Shown here in pieces: positions 7,957 through 16,959 of a stretch of DNA of 64,000 bases (position 1 is its first letter; each line of letters opens with the position of its first letter). The translations under genes and the position numbers were made by a program. The stretch spans positions 26,324 to 90,323 of the forward strand of contig JAJQDT010000147.1 in the NCBI GenBank assembly GCA_021202075.1. Direction: 5' to 3'. The notes beneath the pieces are model-generated. The model worked only from the letters and a program-made list of their open reading frames with translations. It ran no database searches and had not been told where the DNA came from. This DNA is from Lachnospiraceae bacterium. GTDB lineage: Bacteria; Bacillota; Clostridia; Lachnospirales; Lachnospiraceae.

Positions 7957-9003
7957 TTAGTTCGTCCGGATCTCCTGTCTCATGAATCCGACATAGGAGC
8001 ACCCGAATGCCACGATCATCTCCGCGATGATGCCGACCAGATGCGGCCATACGAGCAGCAGGCTCTGCCCCAGTGACAGGTAGCTGCTGATCGCGCCGAC
8101 CAGCTGGCTCGTCGTGACGACGTTGACCGCGCGTACCGACGGATTCAGGATCGTCGTAACCGCCTCACTGTAGAGGTAATACGGCGAGATACGGTTCAGG
8201 TTCAGCTTCAGCGTGTAGTATTTCATCTGGTTGAACATCTGGCCATATGTTGTGTTGATCGGATAGACTGCCCCCGCTATGATCTGCGCGATCAGGCTCA
8301 TGAAGATCGAGAAAAAGATCCAGAGCGCAATCGTGATCAGCGCGGACGTCGCCGAGTGCCGGCAGACCGTGGAAAAGAGGATTGCCAGCGCCAGCCAGAA
8401 CGCAATGTAAACCACGGTGAATGCCAGGAAACACAGGATTCTCAGCGCTTCCTCCCCGGTCGGCGTCAGACCAGTCACCAGCACGCCCACCGCTCCGGCC
8501 GCAATCCCGATGGTAAAAATAACGATCGCGATCACTGCTGTACCGGCAAGAAATTTTCCGATAATGATGGAGTCGCGGTAAATGGGCTGCGCGACCAGCC
8601 GGTTCAGCGTGTTGGACTGCCGCTCACTGTTAATCGCGTCAAAGCCGAGCGCCAGACCGACGATCGGCCCCAGCAGCGCGATAAAATACATAAAGGACGG
8701 AATCGAACTGCCGCTCGACGTATAGAGCTCCAGGAACAGATAGTCGCTGGTCGATTCGGACAGCTCGCTGATCGCGCCGTAGAAGCTTGCAAAGCTCGTC
8801 GCGCCGATCAAGATCAGCAGAATCAGAAACCGCCTGCTCCGAAGCTGATCCGCCATTTCTTTGCGGAACAGAGCCGAAAGGCCCGTAAAGCCGCTGACTC
8901 TTCTGCTGCCTGACTTCTGAGCTCCGTCGTCAAACAGCCTGCTGTTTTTTCCTGCCGAACCACTTCCGCTTTTTGTTGTTTTTTTCATAACTGCTTCTTT
9001 CAT
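7957..9003 (-). CDS. ABC-2 type exporter permease
   Basis: An integral membrane permease with six predicted hydrophobic segments. The first follows a cytoplasmic KEMADQLRSRRFLILLILIG stretch; ALGFDAINSERQSNTLNRLV is the conserved cytosolic coupling region of ABC-2 permeases of the NatB/YhaP type. It works with the ATPase encoded just upstream; the genes overlap by about 70 bases, which suggests translational coupling. The track start at 9045 would overlap further and has no convincing ribosome binding site; ATG 9003 or 8988 is more likely. The exported substrate is unknown. Length (about 348 residues) is normal. Confidence 0.88.
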   Translation of the reverse strand: MKEAVMKKTTKSGSGSAGKNSRLFDDGAQKSGSRRVSGFTGLSALFRKEMADQLRSRRFLILLILIGATSFASFYGAISELSESTSDYLFLELYTSSGSSIPSFMYFIALLGPIVGLALGFDAINSERQSNTLNRLVAQPIYRDSIIIGKFLAGTAVIAIVIFTIGIAAGAVGVLVTGLTPTGEEALRILCFLAFTVVYIAFWLALAILFSTVCRHSATSALITIALWIFFSIFMSLIAQIIAGAVYPINTTYGQMFNQMKYYTLKLNLNRISPYYLYSEAVTTILNPSVRAVNVVTTSQLVGAISSYLSLGQSLLLVWPHLVGIIAEMIVAFGCSYVGFMRQEIRTN

Positions 9004-10132
9004 CTGCCTGACCTGCCTTTTCAAAATAAACTCTGTAAATCTCATCCAGATCGCCGCCGCGCTGGTGCAGATGGTAAACGGTATAGCCGTTTTCTCCCAG
9101 GAAACGCGTCAGCGTCGGACGGATATCCTTTTTCGAGGTGATCATGAATTTATCACCCTCTTTTTCGATTTTCCTTACGCCGTCCTGCTGATAAAGCATA
9201 CCGAGCAGCTGGTCATCCATCGGCTGTACCGACAGTTCCAGCAGGTAGGAGCCTTCTTTGCGGATGTGCTCCTCCAGTTCGCGGAGCGTACCGCTGACAA
9301 TCAGGTTTCCTTCGATGAAAATGCCGACCCGGTCGCAGATCTGCTGGACCTGATACAGCTGGTGCGAAGAAATCAGGATGGTCCGGCCGTCTTCCTCCGC
9401 CAGCTCCCGGATCAGGATCAGCAGCTTGCGCATACCTTCGGGGTCAATGCCGAGCGTCGGCTCATCCATGATGATGATTTCCGGATCCTTCATCAGGACG
9501 TCCGCCACGCCGAGCCTCTGGCGCATACCTCTCGAATAGGTGCCGACCTTCTGGTCGCCGGCATACTCAATATCCACTCTCTTTAGCAGGCTTTCGATCC
9601 GGTTTTCCAGCTCCTGCCCTTCCAGCCCGTTCAGGCGGCCGGTAAAGCGCAGATTCTGGCGTCCGGTCATGTCCCCGTAAAACCCCGCATTGTCCGGCAG
9701 ATAGCCCACAATGGATTTGACCCCCAGCGGGTCGCGCTTGCAGTCCATTCCCTCAATGGTTGCCTGACCGGCAGTTGGCTCCGTCAGGCCGAGCAGCATC
9801 AGGATGGTCGTCGTTTTCCCGGCGCCGTTCGGGCCGAGAAGTCCGAATACCTCGCCCTTCTTAATGGAGAGAGTCAGGTCATTCACCGCAACCTTTTTGC
9901 CATACCGCTTCGTCAGGTGCTCGGTTTTGATGACCTCCGTACCCTTCCTGCTCATTCGCTCTCCCGTTTTGTCACTGACGGCGTTCTTTTCATTTTTATC
10001 CGCATCTGCGCCGTTTTCCTTTGCGGCTGCATCTGCGCTGTCTTTCATCTTTTCCGCATCTGCGCCGTTCTTTTTTACGGCTGCTTCTGCGCTTGTTTTC
10101 ATTTTCATTTCGTTCGCGCTTTTTTCAGCCAT
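8930..10132 (-). CDS. ABC exporter ATP-binding protein, N-terminally extended
   Basis: The ATPase of an ABC-2 exporter. Walker A is GPNGAGKTT (residues 100-108), the signature is YSRGMRQRLG (about 199-208), Walker B is IIIMDEPTLG (219-228) and the switch His is in SSHQ (about 257). A C-terminal regulatory part follows, ending in a very basic tail. Unusually, about 60 residues precede the domain: a charged Ala/Lys/Asp-rich stretch with a near-repeat (KKNGADAEKMKDSADAAAKE). The start is supported by GGGAG nine bases before the ATG, and the upstream NEW3 gene ends two bases before it, so the extension appears real. It forms an operon with the NEW3 protein and permease. Confidence 0.92.
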   Translation of the reverse strand: MAEKSANEMKMKTSAEAAVKKNGADAEKMKDSADAAAKENGADADKNEKNAVSDKTGERMSRKGTEVIKTEHLTKRYGKKVAVNDLTLSIKKGEVFGLLGPNGAGKTTTILMLLGLTEPTAGQATIEGMDCKRDPLGVKSIVGYLPDNAGFYGDMTGRQNLRFTGRLNGLEGQELENRIESLLKRVDIEYAGDQKVGTYSRGMRQRLGVADVLMKDPEIIIMDEPTLGIDPEGMRKLLILIRELAEEDGRTILISSHQLYQVQQICDRVGIFIEGNLIVSGTLRELEEHIRKEGSYLLELSVQPMDDQLLGMLYQQDGVRKIEKEGDKFMITSKKDIRPTLTRFLGENGYTVYHLHQRGGDLDEIYRVYFEKAGQADERSSYEKNNKKRKWFGRKKQQAV

Positions 10133-10134
10133 TT

Positions 10135-11370
10135 TTACCGTCTCCCGAATTTTCTAAAGATCACGCCCAGAATGATTACCAGCACGATGATAATTGCAAT
10201 CGCGATAAAGCCCCAGGTCGAGGATGTCTTTACCGATACACGGAACGCAGCCGTATCCGACGTCTCGTCCGTGCTGACGGTAATGTCTGTCTCATAATCG
10301 CCGGTGATGGAATCCTCGCATGGTGTCACATAAGCCGTCACTTCCACAGAAGCGCCCGCCTCGATCGTATCAATCGTAGACTCGCTGAACGTTACCTCCC
10401 AGTCTGTCGGCGCGGAGGATGACAATGTCACATTTGTCAGATCAACGTTTCCGTTGTTCGTGACAACCAGCGTCACAGACGAGGATTTGTTTTCATAGGC
10501 GTCAAAGCTCAGCAGGCCATCCGACGTCGACAGAGAAATATCATAGGTACCGGTGATGGTGATGGCCAGTTCCATGCTCAGCGTCTCATTCGCGGAGCTG
10601 GCCGTAACCGGTATCGTGTAATCTCCCTTTTCAACCGTCTCCGGCGGCGTCACTGTGATTGTCAGACCAGTGCTGCTCTCCGCCTCCACATCAATGCTCG
10701 CCACTGCGGTGGATGTGTCGTCAGACGGGACAATCGTCACCGACCAGCCGCTCGGCGCACTCGAGGACAGACTGTAGGTCTGATCTGTGGAACGGTTATT
10801 TATCAGCGTCGCGTCAAAGGTAAATGAAGTGCCGGTCGCGCCCTCCTGCTCCGGATATTCCGATGTGAAGCTGCTCTCCCCGCGCACCTCCGCGGCCACA
10901 TTCAGCGTAAGCGTAAGCTCCGCCTCATCTCCATCTTCCGTCGTCGCCAGAAGCTCTACTTCATAATCGCCGTCTTCCGTGTCATCCGGGATCGTCAGGC
11001 TGTAGGTCACCAGACCGCTGTCATCGACCGTAGAACCAGAAATATGTACCACCGAAATCTCCGTGCTGCTGCCCTTGAAGTAGCCTTCCCATCCGTCCGG
11101 AAGTGAGACCGTCGTCAGCGTCACATCATGCCCCGCACCATCCGGGCTGACAAAATCCAGATCAAAGCTGAGCGTATCGCCGGCCGTTGCCGACATCCCC
11201 GGATAATCTGTATTCATCTCAAAAACCGCATTCGCTGTAGTCGCTGCCACCTGCGGCTCCTCATCCTCAGCCGCAAATGCGGTGACAGACGTAATCAGCA
11301 GCATTGCCGCAGACAGCACCGATGCCGCTTTCCAAACACTTTTCCGATTCCAATTCCTTTCGCACTTCAT
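10135..11370 (-). CDS. Membrane-anchored NEW3-domain protein of ABC exporter
   Basis: A 411-residue extracytoplasmic protein. After a signal peptide (KAASVLSAAMLLITSVTAFA) come repeated Ig-like segments with the NEW3 style (SLPDGWEGYF, SAPSGWSVTIVPSD, SSAPTDWEVTF), each about 100 residues, and a C-terminal transmembrane helix with a short basic tail (VIFRKFGRR). NEW3/COG1470 proteins of this topology commonly accompany ABC-2 exporters; their molecular role is not established. The track start at 11439 is wrong: the ATG at 11370 has AAAGGAG ten bases upstream and starts a proper signal peptide. The stop codon lies two bases before the ATPase start, so translation is probably coupled. Confidence 0.88.
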   Translation of the reverse strand: MKCERNWNRKSVWKAASVLSAAMLLITSVTAFAAEDEEPQVAATTANAVFEMNTDYPGMSATAGDTLSFDLDFVSPDGAGHDVTLTTVSLPDGWEGYFKGSSTEISVVHISGSTVDDSGLVTYSLTIPDDTEDGDYEVELLATTEDGDEAELTLTLNVAAEVRGESSFTSEYPEQEGATGTSFTFDATLINNRSTDQTYSLSSSAPSGWSVTIVPSDDTSTAVASIDVEAESSTGLTITVTPPETVEKGDYTIPVTASSANETLSMELAITITGTYDISLSTSDGLLSFDAYENKSSSVTLVVTNNGNVDLTNVTLSSSAPTDWEVTFSESTIDTIEAGASVEVTAYVTPCEDSITGDYETDITVSTDETSDTAAFRVSVKTSSTWGFIAIAIIIVLVIILGVIFRKFGRR

Positions 11371-11605
11371 GATAAATGTGCTCCTTTCGTTATATTGCGC
11401 AGTCCGCGCGTTATAAGGGTCCGGGCAGCATCTGCTCAAATATGGATATATTAATGACAGTTCTGACCTTTTGGGGCAAATTGTTCTAAAATTCGTTCCA
11501 AATCAACCCTTTTCTCGTTAATTTTAAGGGGAATCTGTGTCTGGATTTTGACAACAATGTGTCTTAAAAGTGTTGGAATTATGAAGAAACTGTGGTCATG
11601 TTATA

Positions 11606-11766
11606 GAAGCCGTGCAATAGAGAATCGATGCCGTTCTCGATTTGCTAAGCAAATCGGAACATTCTTCGCGATTGTATATCCCGTACGAAGTGCGGGATGC
11701 CTCCCCGGCGAGGGGGCGCAGCCTTCGCCCGTACTTTCTTTGCGAGTACGGATATGTTATGGAAGC
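11606..11766 (+). repeat. Dispersed structured repeat R3, copy 1
   Basis: About 160 bases built from hairpins: GAAGCCGTGCAAT at the left end, a CGATTTGCTAAGCAAATCG palindrome, the ATCCCGtACGAAGTGCGGGAT hairpin, CCTCCCCGGCGAGGGG, and a TTTGCGAGTACGGATATG tail. Most of it recurs at 34434-34549 in the opposite orientation. The 11371-11838 gap holds no gene; besides this element it contains only the thrS terminator. Confidence 0.75.
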
Positions 11767-11785
11767 ACAGAAATGTTCATTAAAA

Positions 11786-11830
11786 TCCCCCGGCTTCTGT
11801 CCTTTTTAAAAAAACAGAATACCAGGGGGT
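11786..11830 (-). terminator. Terminator of thrS
   Basis: ACCCCCTGG and CCGGGGG bracket a hairpin with a second inner pairing (CTGT/ACAG) directly after the thrS stop codon. The trailing T-run is short (ATTTTAAT). Confidence 0.65.
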
Positions 11831-11838
11831 ATATTTGC

Positions 11839-13743
11839 TTACCGCGCGCGCGTCGCGATCTCTTCCTTCACCATAGCTGTGAATTCTGCCAGCGTGCTCT
11901 GTCCCTTGTCGCCTTCCGAGCGGCTCCGGACGGATACGAGATTTTCTTCCTCTTCCTTTGCGCCAACCACCAGCATATACGGGGTCTTCGCAAGCTGCGC
12001 CTCGCGGATCTTATAGCCGATCTTCTCCGCGCGGGTGTCGACGTTCGCGCGGATCCCTTCCTCTCGCAGCGCTGCTTTTACCGTCTCCGCATAGTCAATG
12101 TATTTGTCAGAAATCGGCAGGATGCGCACCTGCTCCGGAGAAAGCCAGGTCGGGAACGCGCCCGCAAAGTGCTCGATCAGGATACCGATGAAGCGCTCAA
12201 TGGATCCGAACGCCACGCGATGAATCATGATCGGGCGGTGCTTTTCGCCGTCCGCGCCGATATACTCGCACTCAAAGCGCTGCGGAAGCTGGAAGTCCAA
12301 CTGAATCGTGCCGCACTGCCAGGTACGTCCGATGGAATCCTCCAGATGGAAGTCGATCTTCGGGCCGTAGAATGCGCCGTCGCCCTCGTTGACCACATAG
12401 TCCAGGCCAAGCTCGTCGAGCGCGCCGCGCAGACCGTCGGTCGCCATCTCCCAGTCCTCGTCGCTTCCCATCGAGTTTTCCGGACGGGTCGACAGCTCCA
12501 CATGATACTTAAAGCCAAAGAGCTGGTATACCTCGTCAATCAGGTTCACGACGCCTTTGATCTCGCCCCGGATCTGCTCCGGCGTCATAAAGATATGCGC
12601 ATCGTCCTGGGTAAAGCAGCGCACGCGCATCAGGCCGTGCAGCTGACCGGACTTCTCATGGCGGTGCACAATACCCAGCTCGCCCATGCGCAGCGGCAGA
12701 TCGCGGTAGGAGCGTGGCTCCGACTTATATACCAGCACGCCGCCCGGACAGTTCATCGGCTTGATGGCATAGTCCTCATCGTCGATGACCGTCGTATACA
12801 TATTTTCCTTATAATGATCCCAGTGCCCGGAGGTCTCCCAGAGCTGGCGGTTCAGGATGATCGGCGTGGAAATCTCCACATAGCCCGCTTTCGTATGAAT
12901 CTCTCTCCAGTAGTCCAGCAGCGTATTTTTCAAAATCATGCCATTCGGCAAAAAGAACGGGAAGCCCGGTCCCTCGTCTGCCATCATGAACAGCCCCAGT
13001 TGCTTGCCCAGCTTTCTGTGGTCGCGCTTCTTTGCTTCCTCCATGCGGGTCAGATACGCATCCAGATCCGCCTTCTTCGTAAACGAGGTGCCGTAGATAC
13101 GGGTCAGCATCTTGTTTTTCTCCGAGCCTCTCCAGTAAGCGCCCGCGATGCTGGTCAGCTTAAACGCCTTCACCGGCTTCGTAGACATCAGATGCGGGCC
13201 GGCGCACAGATCGACAAACTCTCCCTGCTGATAAAAGCTGATTTCCGCATCCTCCGGCAGATCCTCGATCAGTTCCACCTTGTACGGCTCATTCTTTTCC
13301 TTAAAATAAGCAATGGCTTCCTCCCTCGGCTTCGTGAAACGAGTCAGCGGCAGCGCTTCCTTCACGATTTTCTTCATCTCCGCCTCAATCTTCTCGAGAT
13401 CCTCCGGCGTGATCGGATTCTCGCTGTCAATGTCATAATAAAATCCATCCGCGATGGACGGACCGATCGCCAGCTTCACATCCGGATACAGACGCTTGAT
13501 GGCCTGCGCCATAATATGAGAGGTCGTGTGCCGGAACGCGGCCGCGCCCTCCGGGCTGTCAAAGGTCAGAATGTTCAGCTCACAGTCCGAATCAATCACC
13601 GTGCGCAGGTCCGCCTCCTCTCCATTGATCTCGGCGACCGTCGCCACGCGCGCCAGCCCCTCACTGATATCCTTTGCGATATCAATAACCGCCATCGGGC
13701 TCGCATACTCTCTTTTCGAACCGTCCTTCAATGTGATAATCAT
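11839..13743 (-). CDS. thrS: Threonine-tRNA ligase
   Basis: ThrRS charges tRNA-Thr with threonine. The order is TGS domain (MIITLKDGSKREYASPMAVI), editing domain with HTTSHIMAQ, class II catalytic core and anticodon-binding domain. The zinc ligands are all present: Cys in MNCPGG, His in DDAHIF and His in IMIHRVAFGS. Class II motif 2 is in GIVHRHEKSG and motif 3 in SIERFIGILIEHFAG. The start is ATG 13743 or 13749, since GAGGAGG lies nine or three bases upstream; the track start at 13761 overlaps the ribosome binding site. A Thr-type T-box lies upstream, with a small gene between. Length (634 residues) is normal. Confidence 0.98.
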   Translation of the reverse strand: MIITLKDGSKREYASPMAVIDIAKDISEGLARVATVAEINGEEADLRTVIDSDCELNILTFDSPEGAAAFRHTTSHIMAQAIKRLYPDVKLAIGPSIADGFYYDIDSENPITPEDLEKIEAEMKKIVKEALPLTRFTKPREEAIAYFKEKNEPYKVELIEDLPEDAEISFYQQGEFVDLCAGPHLMSTKPVKAFKLTSIAGAYWRGSEKNKMLTRIYGTSFTKKADLDAYLTRMEEAKKRDHRKLGKQLGLFMMADEGPGFPFFLPNGMILKNTLLDYWREIHTKAGYVEISTPIILNRQLWETSGHWDHYKENMYTTVIDDEDYAIKPMNCPGGVLVYKSEPRSYRDLPLRMGELGIVHRHEKSGQLHGLMRVRCFTQDDAHIFMTPEQIRGEIKGVVNLIDEVYQLFGFKYHVELSTRPENSMGSDEDWEMATDGLRGALDELGLDYVVNEGDGAFYGPKIDFHLEDSIGRTWQCGTIQLDFQLPQRFECEYIGADGEKHRPIMIHRVAFGSIERFIGILIEHFAGAFPTWLSPEQVRILPISDKYIDYAETVKAALREEGIRANVDTRAEKIGYKIREAQLAKTPYMLVVGAKEEEENLVSVRSRSEGDKGQSTLAEFTAMVKEEIATRAR

Positions 13744-13922
13744 TTTCATCGTCCTCCTCAATTTCTGATTTCCTGTTTTCGTATTTTTGTTTTTGTATTT
13801 CTGTTTTTGTATTTCTGTCTTCCATATTTTCCCGGCATCTGCCCCGGACTGACCGGAACCAGATTATATCGGATTCTTTCCATTTGATGTTTCCATTTTC
13901 CGGTAAAAGTATCAAAAGATGT

Positions 13923-14204
13923 TTAAAACTCAAGCTCTTCCTCATCCTCACAATCGAATGCTTCCCCGTCCCCGAAGTCGAACTCTTTCTCGCCGCCATA
14001 TCCATTCGCGCTGTGGTCGTCCGACGCACTGTGATCATCCGACGAGTTGTCAATCGTATTATGGCTCAAAAAGGATAAGCCGCCCTTCAGTGGAGACGTC
14101 AGCCATCCGAGAAGGATCCCGAACAGCAGCACATCCGTAAGCAGCAGACCCTTCTCCGTCGGGCTCCACGAGGATAAAAATAAGGTCTTCAGCCTTTCTT
14201 TCAT
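13923..14204 (-). CDS. Small membrane protein between T-box and thrS
   Basis: A 93-residue protein of unknown function. A single hydrophobic helix (LLLTDVLLFGILLGWLTSPL, about residues 20-40) is followed by a Ser/Asp/His-rich segment (two near-identical DDHSAND-type units) and a very acidic C-terminus (EDEEELEF). ATG 14204 has AAGGAG ten bases upstream; the track start two codons earlier is a TTG. It lies downstream of the T-box terminator and upstream of thrS on the same strand, so it should be expressed when uncharged tRNA-Thr is abundant. Whether the ORF has a role or is just carried in the leader is open. The gap to thrS holds a short ACAAAAACAGAAAT-type tandem repeat. Confidence 0.6.
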   Translation of the reverse strand: MKERLKTLFLSSWSPTEKGLLLTDVLLFGILLGWLTSPLKGGLSFLSHNTIDNSSDDHSASDDHSANGYGGEKEFDFGDGEAFDCEDEEELEF

Positions 14205-14242
14205 AATCAAAATTCTCCTTTTCTATTTTAATCGGACAGGAG

Positions 14243-14313
14243 AACGAGTTGCTCCTCTGTCCGTCCGCGCGAGCAGCGAAACTGCTGATTTCTGCCCGCA
14301 CCCCTGTGCATAG
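14243..14313 (-). repeat. Dispersed intergenic repeat R1, copy e
   Basis: Minus strand: CTATGCACAGGGGTGCGGGC, then AGCAGTTTCGCTGCTCGCGC, then GGACAGAGGAG. It immediately follows the T-box terminator and belongs to the thrS transcript. Confidence 0.65.
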
Positions 14314-14595
14314 AAAAACCCCTGACAGCCAAAACAGCCATCAGGGGCGATCATACATCTATGCCGCGGTTCCACCCTGCCTGCCTCTGAACTGCAGTCT
14401 GTCATTCTGCGCATGATACACAGGAACTTCTATTACAGCCTGTCAGAGACCACTCATTCGACGATAACGGAGTCACCGGACCGGATTGGGGCCACTCGGA
14501 GTTAGTTTTCAAATGGTTCCGCATAAGGGCTTTCCAGCAGCCGCCCTCTCTCTGGATGCTTCCGCATTCTACTCTTCTCGTCAGCGTGTTAATCT
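14314..14595 (-). promoter_or_regulatory. T-box leader controlling thrS (threonine)
   Basis: The minus strand contains the T-box sequence GCAGGGTGGAACCGCGG (14364-14380), which pairs with the acceptor end of uncharged tRNA. It is followed by the terminator CCCCTGATGGCTG/TGGCTGTCAGGGG plus TTTTT (14314-14347). Upstream is a stem I with AGAGAG and the apical GGCTGCTGGAAAGCC motif. On its 3' side, opposite the lower stem, lies ACC (14515-14517), a threonine codon followed by A, as expected for the specifier. Uncharged tRNA-Thr should favour antitermination and so raise the small membrane protein and thrS. The specifier position is read by eye. Confidence 0.92.
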
Positions 14596-14601
14596 TTGTA
14601 A

Positions 14602-14629
14602 AGTATAGCATTTCCCGATATTTTGTCAA
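14602..14629 (-). promoter_or_regulatory. Promoter of the thrS T-box transcript
   Basis: TTGACA (14624-14629) and TATACT (14602-14607) with a 16-base spacer on the minus strand, just upstream of the T-box stem I. Confidence 0.85.
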
Positions 14630-14754
14630 TATTCTTTTTGAAATTGTTTAACTTCGTTATTCTTTTTGTTTAATTCAGATACACAGAATTATTTCTGTAT
14701 TCATATGTTAAGATGTTTGTTTTATATCTTAAAAATCATATTATAAATTTTTTG

Positions 14755-14783
14755 TTGACCTTAAAACAAATGTGTGGTAAATT
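14755..14783 (+). promoter_or_regulatory. Promoter of the Rpn-type gene
   Basis: TTGACC (14755-14760) and TAAATT (14778-14783) are 17 bases apart on the plus strand in an A+T-rich stretch, about 100 bases before the start codon. Confidence 0.65.
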
Positions 14784-14886
14784 GACAAGGCAATGAAAAG
14801 CCGCTTGATGTATGTTCTAAAACTCTAAAAAACACCCGGAGGGTTTTCAATTTGCACATTTCATGCTAAAATAAGGAGGAAAGCAG

Positions 14887-15762
14887 ATGGCAGATAAAGA
14901 TATAACAGAAAAATTATTGGAGGATTACCCTGACGTCTTTGCTGATATTGTGAATGTTCTTGTATATAACGGAAAAGAAAAGGTTTCGGCGGAAGACCTT
15001 GAAATTGTCGGCGCTCTAAGCCAGTATAAAGCCGTAAATAATATCCATGGTCAGGAGCGTGATGTCGCTAAATACTGGACGAAAGGGCAGTTACGTATTG
15101 GCCTTCTCGGACTGGAGAATCAGTCTTCACGAGACCCGGACATCGCACTTCGGGTAATTGGATATGATGGGGCAGCATACCGGAACGAGTTAAATCAAGG
15201 AAATGCCCGATATCCTGTAGTGACACTTGTTCTTTATTTCGGAACCAGGCATCGATGGGGGAAAAAATCTCGTAGTCTTTACAATGTGGTTGGCACACCT
15301 GATGAAGAACTCGGGAAATTTATCCACGACTATAGAGCGAATATTTTTGAAATTGCGTGGCTTGATGACGAGACTGTTGCCAAATTCAAAAGCGACTTTC
15401 GTATAGTAGCTGATTATTTCGTGCAGATACGGAAAAATCATGAATATGTTCCATCCACTGAAAATATAAAACACGTAGAAGAAGTCCTGAATCTTTTGTC
15501 AGCAGTATCCGGCGATCAAAGATTTGAAATTTCGCAAAACATTATAAAAGAAAGGAAGATAACAAAAATGGAAGACTGGTTAACAAGAGCATTGGATAAT
15601 GCAACAGAAAAGGGAATGAATGACGGTATGGCTAAAAAGCTTGTGACTTGTGTCGATTCTCTCATAAAAAATGAAGGCTATTCGAAAGAACGAGCCTGCA
15701 GTGTTCTGGGGGCTACAGTAGATGAATACGAGTATGCAAAAAAACTTCCATTGCCGGAATAA
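14887..15762 (+). CDS. Rpn family recombination-promoting nuclease
   Basis: A 291-residue protein resembling Rpn/PD-(D/E)XK transposase-like nucleases. The N-terminal motif VFADIVNVLVYNGKEKVSAE, then KGQLRIGLLGLENQSSRDPD (the ExQ part of the nuclease core) and YPVVTLVLYFGTRHRWGKK are typical of the clostridial branch. The C-terminal part has charged helices (EKGMNDGMAKKLV). E. coli RpnA cuts DNA and stimulates RecA-independent recombination; that activity here is inferred. It is one of the few plus-strand genes, with its own promoter, an AAGGAGG site and a hairpin terminator, so it looks like an independent accessory insertion. A decayed relative lies at 52.3-53.0 kb. Confidence 0.85.
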   Translation: MADKDITEKLLEDYPDVFADIVNVLVYNGKEKVSAEDLEIVGALSQYKAVNNIHGQERDVAKYWTKGQLRIGLLGLENQSSRDPDIALRVIGYDGAAYRNELNQGNARYPVVTLVLYFGTRHRWGKKSRSLYNVVGTPDEELGKFIHDYRANIFEIAWLDDETVAKFKSDFRIVADYFVQIRKNHEYVPSTENIKHVEEVLNLLSAVSGDQRFEISQNIIKERKITKMEDWLTRALDNATEKGMNDGMAKKLVTCVDSLIKNEGYSKERACSVLGATVDEYEYAKKLPLPE

Positions 15763-15825
15763 TTCCATTCCTGTCCATAAGAGGACCAATACATATAATG
15801 GAGATCCTGCATGCCAGGACAAAAA

Positions 15826-15850
15826 CTCCGGATTTGGCTAAAATCCGGAG
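15826..15850. terminator. Bidirectional terminator between Rpn gene and galM
   Basis: CTCCGGATTT and AAATCCGGAG form a 10-bp stem with T-rich tails on both strands, placed between two convergent genes. Confidence 0.85.
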
Positions 15851-15890
15851 CTTTTGTCATAAAAGATCTCTCCGCCGACTGAAGAAAGCA

Positions 15891-16943
15891 TTACTCCTTC
15901 ACCGAGAACCGATACGTGGTCTGCGAGTCGTACTTCTCTCCCGCCTTCAGGACCGGGGATAAAAACGCCGGCTCATTGATCGCATTCGGGGCAAACTGGG
16001 ACTCCAGGCAGAAGCCCTGCCGTTTGTAATAGGTCGCGCCATTTTTTCCCGCCTGCTCCGTCATCCCGTTGCCTGCGTAGAACTGCACGCAGCAGCAGTC
16101 TGTAAACACTTCCATGCAAATGCCACTCTCTTCGCTGCAAGCCTCCGCAAATTTCTGCACCGTTCCGTCGCCACCCGGAAGGACATAATTGTGGTCATAT
16201 CCGCCGACGAATTTCAGCTGTTCGAAGTCCGCATCAATATCCTGGCCAATCGGCTTTGCGGTAAGAAAATCCATCGGCGTGCCCGCCACCGGCTCCATCT
16301 GTCCGGTCGGGATGGCCTGGAAATCAATGACCGGCGTATATTTATCCGCTGTCAGCATCAGCGTCTGCGTCTCAATCGAGCCGGATGCATGACCCGCCAG
16401 ATTAAAATAGGTGTGGTTGGTCATATTTGCGATGGTATCCTGATCCGCCGTCGCTTCGTAGTGAATCGTCACCGCATTGTCCTCCGTCAGCGTGTAGGTG
16501 ACGGTGATGTCAAAATTCCCCGGGAAACCGTTCGTCCCATCCGGAATCGCCAGATGAAGGGAAATGCTGTTCGTCTCCTCATCGATTTCCGCCGCTTCCC
16601 ACACACGCTCGTCCGCGCCGTGCGGTCCGCTGTGAAGGTTGTTCTCGTTGTCATTAATCGGAAGCTGGTGCGTCTTCCCGCCAATGGAAAAGCGTCCTTT
16701 ATCTATGCGGTTGCCATTTGGAGCAATGACTGCGCCAAAATAGCAGCTGCCGTCCACATATTCCTGCGGCGTATCATAACCGAGAATCACATCAACCAGA
16801 TTCCCGTTCCGGTCCGGAACAAGCAGGCCGACCAGCGTCGCACCCAGATCGGTTAGCGTCATCGTCGCTCCGTTCTTATTCGTCAAAGAATAAAGAGACA
16901 CCTGTGTTCCGTCCGCAAGAGCCCCAAAAAGTTTCTTCTCCAT
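15891..16943 (-). CDS. galM: Aldose 1-epimerase (mutarotase)
   Basis: GalM interconverts alpha and beta anomers of aldoses. The 350-residue protein has the family markers APNGNRIDKGRF, the substrate-binding HSGPHG, the catalytic His in NMTNHTYFNLAGH and the catalytic Glu in FCLESQFAPNAIN. AAGGAG lies at the correct distance before ATG 16943. It is the last gene of an isomerase-galM pair after a perfect hairpin in the intergenic space; xylB lies upstream on the same strand. The context suggests it supplies the right anomer for the isomerase; the actual sugar is not fixed by sequence. Confidence 0.95.
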   Translation of the reverse strand: MEKKLFGALADGTQVSLYSLTNKNGATMTLTDLGATLVGLLVPDRNGNLVDVILGYDTPQEYVDGSCYFGAVIAPNGNRIDKGRFSIGGKTHQLPINDNENNLHSGPHGADERVWEAAEIDEETNSISLHLAIPDGTNGFPGNFDITVTYTLTEDNAVTIHYEATADQDTIANMTNHTYFNLAGHASGSIETQTLMLTADKYTPVIDFQAIPTGQMEPVAGTPMDFLTAKPIGQDIDADFEQLKFVGGYDHNYVLPGGDGTVQKFAEACSEESGICMEVFTDCCCVQFYAGNGMTEQAGKNGATYYKRQGFCLESQFAPNAINEPAFLSPVLKAGEKYDSQTTYRFSVKE

Positions 16944-16959
16944 AGTTCATCTCCTTGTC

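Noticed and set aside
11548-13887. 779-residue plus-strand ORF
   Set aside because: It is the antisense shadow of thrS, basic and low in recognisable domains; thrS on the other strand is unmistakable.
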